Origin: DASYAN01 sp036501345
GTDB taxonomy: Bacteria > Chloroflexota > Ktedonobacteria > Ktedonobacterales > Ktedonobacteraceae
Direction of reading: 5' to 3'
Assembly: GCA_036501345.1 (NCBI GenBank)
Contig: DASYAN010000147.1
Coordinates: forward strand, 1 to 31,058
DNA: 31,058 nt
In this document: piece by piece, positions 25,510 to 31,058 of the stretch
How positions within the stretch are numbered: the stretch's first letter is position 1
Layout: the number at the start of each line of letters is the position of its first letter
The notes under the pieces: model-generated
What the model was told of the DNA's origin: nothing
Database searches by the model: none
The model's input: the letters and a program-made list of their open reading frames with translations, nothing else
Translations under genes and position numbers: made by a program

Positions 25510-27417
25510 ATGTTCACGCGCCAGTATAACAAAGATACAGACAGTACCGACAAGGAACAGCGTTTATACACCCATGACCGTTTCCGTAGCTTTGTAGAGG
25601 CATCTGCCAATGTATTCTGGGTCACCACGCCTGAAGGGGCCATTTTAGAAGATAGCCCCTCATGGGCAAACTTTACCAAACAGGAAAGCACCAACTACAA
25701 AGGTAAAGGCTGGTTACAGGCTATTTATCCACAAGATAGAAGACACTTCGAGAAAATGCACCGCAAGACAATTGAAACAGGGATGGTTACTAGCTTTGAA
25801 TGCCGTATTTTTCAAGCTGACGGGCAATATCACAAAGTGCGCATAAAAAGCATTCCCGTACGCGATCTGTACGGAAATATTTATGAATGGATGGGAACAG
25901 GTACAGATATCTCCTTTGCAGAACAAGGCAGGCAAATCAAAGGCGATCAATTACAGTTTGCCGTACAGGCAGCCAAGATTGGCATATGGGACTGGTATGT
26001 GCCGGATGACAAGATAATCTGGGATGATCAGTGTAAAACACATATTGGACGTCCCAATGCAAACGACATACTAGACTACCAGTCCTTCCTTTCTATGCTT
26101 CATCCTGATGACCGTGAGCGCGTTAATATGCTTGTACAACGCACAGTCAATAAGGAGGATGAGAACTACAACACCGAATACCGCGTCATCTGGCCGGATC
26201 AGAGTGTTCGCTGGCTTGCTGCACAGGGAAAAGGGCTCTATGATCGGCGAGGCAAGATTATCCGCATGATAGGAGCCATGCTCGATGTAACCGAACGCAA
26301 AAACGTGGAAGCAGCTTTACGCGAGAGTGAGACCAAATTCCGTCGGTTAGTCGATGCCAATGTCATCGGAATACTCATTACCAATCTAGAGAGAGGAAAC
26401 GTCCTTGAAGCAAATGCAGCTTTCCTTTCACTTGCTGGATATAGCCAGGAGGATATCGCAGCCGGGCGCTTATCTTGGAGGGATCTCACAACGCCTGAGG
26501 TTGCAGATCGAAATGAAATGGCTATCCATGAAACACTATCCACAGGAGTTCTTATACCTTTCGAAACTGAACTTCTGACAAAAGATGGCAGGCGTATTCC
26601 TACTCTGGTAGCAGGTGCTCTTCTGGAACAATCAAATGATACAACCATCTGTTTTATCCTCGACATGACCGCTCAGAAAGATGCAGATAAACAGAAAGAT
26701 GCATTTATCAGTTTAGCCAGCCATGAACTGCGCACTCCTTTAACAAGCATTAAAGGCAATGTTCAGCTAGCACAACGCCGTTTAAAGCGTATCGTGCAGA
26801 ATGTCGGATCGCTCTCTATCGAAGAGAAAACAGTTATCGATGAAGTGGAGCTATTGCTCGAACGTACCGTGCATCAGACTGAGATTCAGAACCGTTTAAT
26901 TAATGATTTACTAGATGTATCACGTATTGACGCCAATAAATTGGAATTGTCTCCAAGCTTGCATGATCTAATTTCAATTGTCCAAGAGACGGTCGAGAAT
27001 CTTCACTCCACCATACCAAACCGCCGATTGCTCTTCGAACATTCAGAACATGACCAAGTACCAGTCATGGTTGATAGCGACCGCATTGGTCAAGTAGTAG
27101 CCAATTACATCACCAATGCCCTCAAATATTCAGCAGCTAGTGAACCTGTCATCGTCGGACTGACAGTAGAGGGAACAGAGGCAAAAGTCTGGGTACGAGA
27201 CTTTGGTCCTGGGCTCACAGTTGAAGAACAGGAAAAGGTCTGGCAACGCTTCTATCAAGTACCAAGCAGTCAAATCCATAACGGCCACAAGATAGGTCTG
27301 GGACTGGGACTATATATCTGCCAAACGCTGATCAAGCAACACCATGGAAAGGTTGGCGTTGAAAGCCAGCCCGGTCAGGGTTGCACTTTCTGGTTCACAT
27401 TGCCTATCGTCCAATAA
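25510..27417 (+). CDS. Orphan sensor histidine kinase with three PAS domains
   Basis: 635 residues from ATG 25510, which has GAGG five bases upstream; the frame is open back to a TTG at 25471 with a poor site. No membrane helix is seen, so it is a soluble sensor. PAS domains lie at about 25-140, 150-270 (WDWYVPDDKIIWDD, ending in DVTERKN) and 275-395 (FRRLVDANVIGILI). HisKA carries ASHELRTPL with the phosphorylated His405. The ATPase domain has the N box around Asn536 (NYITNALKYS), DFGPGL and GLGLGLYIC. It should autophosphorylate and pass phosphate to a response regulator, but none is encoded next to it. PAS pockets may hold heme, flavin or small ligands; no specific ligand residue is evident. 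Confidence 0.92.
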   Translation: MFTRQYNKDTDSTDKEQRLYTHDRFRSFVEASANVFWVTTPEGAILEDSPSWANFTKQESTNYKGKGWLQAIYPQDRRHFEKMHRKTIETGMVTSFECRIFQADGQYHKVRIKSIPVRDLYGNIYEWMGTGTDISFAEQGRQIKGDQLQFAVQAAKIGIWDWYVPDDKIIWDDQCKTHIGRPNANDILDYQSFLSMLHPDDRERVNMLVQRTVNKEDENYNTEYRVIWPDQSVRWLAAQGKGLYDRRGKIIRMIGAMLDVTERKNVEAALRESETKFRRLVDANVIGILITNLERGNVLEANAAFLSLAGYSQEDIAAGRLSWRDLTTPEVADRNEMAIHETLSTGVLIPFETELLTKDGRRIPTLVAGALLEQSNDTTICFILDMTAQKDADKQKDAFISLASHELRTPLTSIKGNVQLAQRRLKRIVQNVGSLSIEEKTVIDEVELLLERTVHQTEIQNRLINDLLDVSRIDANKLELSPSLHDLISIVQETVENLHSTIPNRRLLFEHSEHDQVPVMVDSDRIGQVVANYITNALKYSAASEPVIVGLTVEGTEAKVWVRDFGPGLTVEEQEKVWQRFYQVPSSQIHNGHKIGLGLGLYICQTLIKQHHGKVGVESQPGQGCTFWFTLPIVQ

Positions 27418-27437
27418 ATAAATGGACTCTGTTTTAT

Positions 27438-27599
27438 ATGGGAGCCACCTTGACCGATCTGGCTGAGGTACTATACGCCCATCCTGGCCTGAGCGAGGTC
27501 CTGCAGGAGAGCGCGGAGCAAGCATTGGGACAAGCTATCCACTTGCTAACAAAATCTCCAATCCTACAGAACTCGACTCCCCAGGCCACTACTAGTTAG
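27438..27599 (+). CDS. Possible small helical protein, doubtful
   Basis: A 53-codon frame starting GATLTDLAEVL, with amphipathic helix character (LSEVLQESAEQALGQAIHLL) and a Ser/Thr-rich end. It starts 21 bases after the histidine kinase stop, in another frame. No convincing ribosome site precedes ATG 27438, so translation would rely on coupling. No family recognised. Low confidence that it is real. Confidence 0.3.
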   Translation: MGATLTDLAEVLYAHPGLSEVLQESAEQALGQAIHLLTKSPILQNSTPQATTS

Positions 27600-27609
27600 C
27601 ATAGTTACC

Positions 27610-27798
27610 TCACACTATGCTCTCGCGGGGACGTCCCCAATGACCAATACCAGCATCATTATCCCGATGCTGTGGGCTGCAATAGGATTTGCCACGGCTC
27701 ACAAAACGACAGCGCTGGCAAACTGGCTCACTACAGTAGGAGCAATGTCGTAATGTCAATCTCCCACAGAGAATGCAGCGAAGTATACTTGATTTCAT
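27610..27798 (-). CDS. Small zinc-binding cross-brace protein
   Basis: 62 residues. ATG 27798 has the near-perfect ribosome site AAGGAGGT six bases upstream, and a good promoter precedes it, so it is very likely translated. Metal ligands fall in an ordered pattern: Cys8-Cys11, Cys19-Cys22, Cys27-Cys30, Cys40-His44. This allows two zinc ions in a B-box/RING-like or treble-clef cross-brace fold. Such mini-proteins usually mediate protein contacts; no partner is evident. The 3' end overlaps a hairpin (AGCATAGT/ACTATGCT, 27597-27620) without a T run. The function is unknown. Confidence 0.75.
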   Translation of the reverse strand: MKSSILRCILCGRLTLRHCSYCSEPVCQRCRFVSRGKSYCSPQHRDNDAGIGHWGRPRESIV

Positions 27799-27839
27799 GC
27801 TACTACCTCCTTTGTATCAATGTGCTCCATTCAGATCGT

Positions 27840-27868
27840 ATATTACGTAGTACGGATTGTGTGTGCAA
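27840..27868 (-). promoter_or_regulatory. Promoter of the zinc mini-protein
   Basis: On the minus strand TTGCAC (27868-27863) and TAATAT (27845-27840) are exactly 17 bases apart. Start near 27833 gives a 35-base leader. It is back to back with the 45-bp block that begins at 27897 on the plus strand. Confidence 0.6.
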
Positions 27869-27896
27869 AAAGTTACGCTCAGCGGCATAAAAAAAC

Positions 27897-27941
27897 TGTC
27901 CCTAATTTCCCCCTCAGAAGTATCCCAACTTCTGCTACACT
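27897..27941 (+). promoter_or_regulatory. Copy 2 of the 45-bp promoter/operator block
   Basis: TGTCCCT at 27897-27903, a CCCCC tract, then an AGAAG...CTTCT inverted repeat (27916-27933), and TACACT at 27936-27941, 39 bases after the block start as in the other two copies. Start near 27948, about 220 bases before the PLDc_N protein gene. The remaining leader to 28166 shows no gene; it may contain further promoter elements (TATAGT near 28142). Confidence 0.6.
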
Positions 27942-28166
27942 ATGATTATAGAACAGATCACATCCGAATATGATTGACAAGAGCCTTTCTGGCAGCCGTA
28001 GTGATACTATTGAGTGGTAATTCCTAACAACTGTGGCTGTTTCAACCTATATATTTGATTTTGGTCAGGAATTCGCGTATTCTTTATATGAGGAGTGTTG
28101 CCGTTTCAAGAATAGAGATCCACAGCTTGTCGATGTGGATAGTATAGTGTAAAGAGAAGGCATTCC

Positions 28167-28661
28167 GTGGACTTATTTATGCAAGTTGTGCGCAGTCTAG
28201 ATAGCTCTCCGCTGAGTCTTATCTGGGTTGTGCTCTTAATTGATTGTTTTGTGAATACAGATCTTAAGGGACCTCAAAAACTCTGGTGGATTCTCTTCAT
28301 TCTTATTACTCAGTTCTTTGGGGCTTTGCTATACTTTTTCTTAGGACCAGCGCAAATATATCGCCATATAGTCAATAAGATGAATCAGCAATCCCAATCA
28401 TCAGAAGATAATCTAAAAAACCAGCAGGCCAGCCAGCAATGGTATCAACAAACCCTACAGCGTATCTACGCTCAGCCTACACCATCTCCTGAGGGGCAAC
28501 GACGTACTCAGGAAGGTACTGCTGCTTATGGGCAAGGCTATCGTGCTCAGGAGCGTGTTACACCTCTTGCCACACAACAACCTGGGCCTTCTGATGCTCT
28601 CTATGAAGAGCCCCAGGCCACTTATCCAGAAATGACTCAGGAACATAAACAGCAACAATAG
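28167..28661 (+). CDS. PLDc_N-domain membrane protein with Gln-rich tail
   Basis: 164 residues from GTG 28167 (GAAGG six bases upstream). Residues 14-62 match the phospholipase-D/cardiolipin-synthase N-terminal membrane module: two helices (LIWVVLLIDCFV and WWILFILITQFFGALLYFFLG) joined by the typical DLKGPQKLWW loop. There is no catalytic HKD domain, as in many stand-alone PLDc_N proteins. The tail of 100 residues is hydrophilic, rich in Gln, Ser and Pro, and likely disordered in the cytoplasm. The function of the stand-alone module is not established. It lies behind copy 2 of the 45-bp block. Confidence 0.75.
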   Translation: MDLFMQVVRSLDSSPLSLIWVVLLIDCFVNTDLKGPQKLWWILFILITQFFGALLYFFLGPAQIYRHIVNKMNQQSQSSEDNLKNQQASQQWYQQTLQRIYAQPTPSPEGQRRTQEGTAAYGQGYRAQERVTPLATQQPGPSDALYEEPQATYPEMTQEHKQQQ

Positions 28662-28763
28662 CAATTGCGTAGGGTTCTCGTGCATCAGCCTCTCTCTTGA
28701 GTAGTGTATAATATGCTTGATAGATGTGATTATTATTAATGATCCAGGAGGGAATAGCGCGTT

Positions 28764-29195
28764 ATGATGCCACAAATGGAGTCAAACCAACCCACCTATG
28801 AGCAGCCAGGCACCGCTTATGGCGCCTATGAGGGAAATAAAGAATTCCCTCAGCAGCAGTACGAGGCTCCATCTCAACAACCTCCTCGGGGAGGAACTCT
28901 CGACGATAATTTTGTGGAGGCTGTGTCTCAGCGTCTTTCGCAGTTAATGTTTCAGCAGCCCACGAGCAAGACCTATGCACAGAAATCTCAGGATAGACCA
29001 CCACATGGGATGCAATTGGCCTTGGGTATTATCTCTGTAATTGTAGTGATGCCACTTGCAGCTATTTGTCTGACCGGCATGGGAGGCATAGGAGGATTAG
29101 TCGGCTTCCTGATTGGCTGTTCAGCTATCGTTTGGATGAACCTTGCATTCAACGGTGTGCTTGATTTCAGGCGTCGTGGGGGTATAGTCAAGTAA
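28764..29195 (+). CDS. Small two-helix membrane protein, paralogue A
   Basis: 143 residues; ATG 28764 has AGGAGGG eleven bases upstream, and a TATAAT at 28707-28712 marks a probable promoter. The N-terminus is rich in Gln, Tyr and Pro (MMPQMESNQPTYEQ), then comes an amphipathic helix (VEAVSQRLSQLMFQQ) and two hydrophobic segments at about 84-128 (LALGIISVIVVMPLAAICL and GGLVGFLIGCSAIVWM). A basic end (FRRRGGIVK) follows. No named family. It is clearly a tandem duplicate of the next gene: both begin MMPQME.NQP.YEQ and share the VEAVS.R..QLM.QQ block. Confidence 0.65.
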   Translation: MMPQMESNQPTYEQPGTAYGAYEGNKEFPQQQYEAPSQQPPRGGTLDDNFVEAVSQRLSQLMFQQPTSKTYAQKSQDRPPHGMQLALGIISVIVVMPLAAICLTGMGGIGGLVGFLIGCSAIVWMNLAFNGVLDFRRRGGIVK

Positions 29196-29290
29196 TCTCT
29201 TGATGCCATATAAGGCCACGTACTGCTTATATAAACAGTGGTCTCTTTTATAATGATTGCTATTCTCTGATTGAGGAGGAACAAAACATC

Positions 29291-29668
29291 ATGATGCCAC
29301 AGATGGAGCCAAACCAACCCATTTATGAGCAATCTAACACCACTTATAGTCCTTACGAAGGAAATAGAAGATCCTTTCAACAGCAGTTCGAGACGCCATA
29401 TCAACAAACATTCAGGGGAGAGACGCTCGATTATAATGTTGTGGAGGCAGTCTCGCGGCGCATGGCACAGTTAATGTCTCAGCAGTCGGCAGACAAGATC
29501 CATACCCAAAGACCGTCGTATGGTAAAAATCTGACCCTGGGTATTGTATTCGTCATCATGGTGACAATACTTGCAGGTATCTGCCTGGGCGTCGTAGGCG
29601 GTGTGGTAGGATTTATCGCCTTTCTGACCAGTTGTTCAGCTATGTTCTTTATTCTTGACTATTCTTGA
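29291..29668 (+). CDS. Small membrane protein, paralogue B, C-terminus truncated by a repeat
   Basis: 125 residues; ATG 29291 has GAGGAGGA ten bases upstream and a TATAAT at 29249-29254. It is the duplicate of paralogue A, with the same Gln/Tyr-rich start, the VEAVSRRMAQLMSQQ helix and two membrane segments (LTLGIVFVIMVTILAGICL; GGVVGFIAFLTSCSAMFFI). It ends abruptly in LDYS because three 10-base units (TATTCTTGAC twice, then TATTCTTGCC) span the end. With a single unit the frame would continue FFILAIYTLDSI..., which aligns with LAFNGVLDF of paralogue A, and end at a TAG further on. The present form is probably a truncated or phase-variable state. Confidence 0.6.
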   Translation: MMPQMEPNQPIYEQSNTTYSPYEGNRRSFQQQFETPYQQTFRGETLDYNVVEAVSRRMAQLMSQQSADKIHTQRPSYGKNLTLGIVFVIMVTILAGICLGVVGGVVGFIAFLTSCSAMFFILDYS

Positions 29669-29679
29669 CTATTCTTGCC
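29650..29679 (+). repeat. 10-bp tandem repeat, three units
   Basis: TATTCTTGAC at 29650 and 29660, and TATTCTTGCC at 29670. The unit is not a multiple of three, so each change in copy number shifts the reading frame of paralogue B. Confidence 0.9.
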
Positions 29680-30130
29680 ATTTATACGCTCGATTCTATC
29701 TCGTCGTACCCATTCAACTCCGCTTGCCACAGGGCCAAGAACAATCCTGCCTGCTCCTACTCCTACGTATTTTAGTCTAAACCGCGATATGACCTACCAA
29801 ACCCCATAAAATTTTTTTCTGCAGCATGCCAAACATCTTTTCAATGGTGACATTTGTCCCTGTTTCTCCCTAGAGAAGCATCTAATATTCTTCTATACTT
29901 TATGGGATAGAAGAATACTGCTGACTTTTGAAAAGTGCAGGGGTTCGATCTTTTTGCAGGCCGCAGCAGGCCATCATCCATGACTCGCTCTTTATCAGAG
30001 TAGGAGCAAATACGCTGATGAACCTTCGATTTGGTGCCGTGTTATTTACAGGTCTCAGTGTACACACAAAAAGCTTGAGAAGGGTCCCGCCTTCCGAAGA
30101 ATGGGTGGCACATATTATCTGAAAAGGAAC
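29680..30130. other. Intergenic region with relic sequence and long leader
   Basis: 29680-29770 reads as the lost 3' end of paralogue B. 29855-29899 is copy 3 of the 45-bp block. 29905-30130 is a leader of about 225 bases without a supported gene; it holds a GAAGG/CCTTC hairpin near 30080-30096. Confidence 0.4.
29855..29899 (+). promoter_or_regulatory. Copy 3 of the 45-bp promoter/operator block
   Basis: TGTCCCT at 29855-29861 and TATACT at 29894-29899, at the same 39-base distance. Similarity to copy 1 extends upstream (GTGACATT against GTGATATT). Start near 29906, before the HTH/BNR gene. Confidence 0.6.
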
Positions 30131-31058
30131 ATGCCTCAGATGAAATCTGATTTATTGAAAGCAGAGCGCATAAAGCACGGCTGGACACAAGCCAAAGTTG
30201 CTGAAGCGGTGGGAGTCGATGCGAAAACCGTGGGTCGCTGGGAACGAGGGAAAGCTCTCCCATATCCTTATTATCGCGAGCAGCTCTGTTCTTCTCTTTG
30301 GCAAGACGGCTCAGCAGTTAGGCTTGTCCTCTGACAATGAGAATGATCTGTCTGTACCAATATCAGCAAGCCAAGTACATGAACAGAAGAGCCCGGAAAG
30401 TGCGACGGTGATCAAACGACAATTGGAGCAGATACTCATCTCGAAACAGGATGAGCCAATCAGGAGCACATGGATTGAGCCTGCTCCTGATATGGTGGAG
30501 GAGGCCAACGACCTCTTGTTGCAAGAGCGGATGGCATTATCCTCCAGCTACTGCTCCCTAACCTCATATCCTTCCCCAATAGATCCCCAAACGAAGCCAC
30601 CAGTGCAGGAAGGAAAGTCGAGGCCACGACCTCTGGGACGTCGATCTGTTCTGATTGGGCTGGTGGGGGGAATAATTGCAATTGGAGGTGGGGTGTTTGT
30701 GCAAGGGAGTACAATAATTCCCGCCCAGCCAACAGTAGGTAGTACACGCTGGACGGATCCCCAATGGATTGCGGGACAAGGGAGCCAGACAACTCCTGCT
30801 CTTGCTCTATCATCGAACGGAACACTGCACCTAGTCTTTGTCGCTAATGATAGCAGTGGCCTTATGTATACATCCTCCCAGGATAATGGCGCAACCTGGG
30901 GCACCTATCATGCTGTTACTGGGCAGTTTAGCAAGACAACTCCCGCTCTTGCTATATCGTCGAACGGAATCCTACACCTAGTCTTTGTCGCTAACAATAA
31001 CGGCAATGGCCTTCTCTATACATCCTCCCAGGATAATGGCGCAACCTGGGGTGATATT
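30131..31058 (+). pseudogene. HTH (XRE) - membrane - BNR-repeat protein, frameshifted and cut by the window edge
   Basis: The first frame (ATG 30131, or 30140 with a better-spaced AAAAGGA) gives an XRE helix-turn-helix: GWTQAKVAEAVGVDAKTVGRWERGK. After REQLCSS it leaves the family pattern and stops at 30332. A second frame is open from 30297 to the window end (254 codons, no stop) and starts FGKTAQQLGLSSD, the expected continuation. One extra base in the TTCTTCTCTTT run at 30291-30299 explains both. The second part has a hydrophilic linker, one membrane helix after GRRSVLIGLVGG, and an exterior of BNR/Asp-box repeats (SSQDNGATWG twice). Intact proteins of this kind would couple DNA binding or protein contacts inside with ligand binding outside. 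Promoter: copy 3 of the 45-bp block. Confidence 0.7.
30867..31051 (+). repeat. BNR/Asp-box coding repeats
   Basis: A 35-base stretch is identical at 30867-30901 and 31017-31051, and the flanking sequence (ACAACTCCxGCTCTTGCT at 30789 and 30936) is also repeated with a period of 147-150 bases. Each unit encodes about 50 residues with one S-x-D-x-G-x-T-W box. The array continues past the window. Confidence 0.85.

Noticed and set aside
29928..30122. 64-codon frame before the HTH gene
   Set aside because: Starts within the leader of the 45-bp-block transcript, has no ribosome site and no recognisable protein features.

Overview
The window looks like chromosomal DNA from a Ktedonobacteria-type member of the Chloroflexota; this is inferred from gene style, not from a marker gene. 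The clues are a membrane-anchored Ser/Thr kinase with a proline-rich linker and an anti-sigma-like exterior, an XRE helix-turn-helix protein whose recognition region ends in a PYPYYREQLC stretch, T-box leaders on amino-acid genes, frequent TTG/GTG starts, and moderate GC. I saw no rRNA, tRNA, CRISPR array or recognisable insertion sequence.

Layout. (1) 1-2658, minus strand: a decayed accessory cluster with a frameshifted AAA/OLD-type ATPase, a truncated TOPRIM partner and a Bax1/DUF790-like nuclease that runs off the left edge. (2) 2834-6409: a large kinase-like membrane protein (catalytic HRD replaced by HGN) convergent with an endonuclease/exonuclease/phosphatase-fold enzyme. (3) 6509-8193, minus: glycyl-tRNA synthetase behind its own promoter and a glycine T-box. 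(4) 8283-12025: a possible small terminated transcript, a large membrane protein of unknown role, and a secreted alpha/beta hydrolase. (5) 12095-18147: an arginine-branch operon argF-carA-carB under an arginine T-box with a CGC specifier and an intrinsic terminator. (6) 18253-21842: a dehalogenase-like hydrolase, a compact AAA ATPase plus PD-(D/E)XK nuclease pair that is the best candidate for an undescribed defence-type system, and a frameshifted small gene. (7) 21871-27417: a membrane protein with an HTH-like tail, a DrrAB-type exporter and an orphan triple-PAS histidine kinase. (8) 27438-31058: small envelope proteins, a tiny zinc protein, a tandem paralogue pair with a repeat-induced truncation, and a frameshifted HTH/BNR-repeat membrane protein that leaves the right edge.

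The most unusual non-coding signal is a 45-bp block present three times (10463, 27897, 29855). Each copy begins TGTCCCT and has a TAYACT/TACAAT-like -10 element exactly 39 bases later. The copies precede a secreted hydrolase, a PLDc_N membrane protein and the HTH/BNR protein, which suggests a small envelope-related regulon under one regulator.

Three genes carry apparent single-base insertions (near 1890, 21677 and 30294) and one carries a 10-bp repeat expansion (29650-29679). Real decay, phase variation and sequencing error cannot be separated from this sequence alone.
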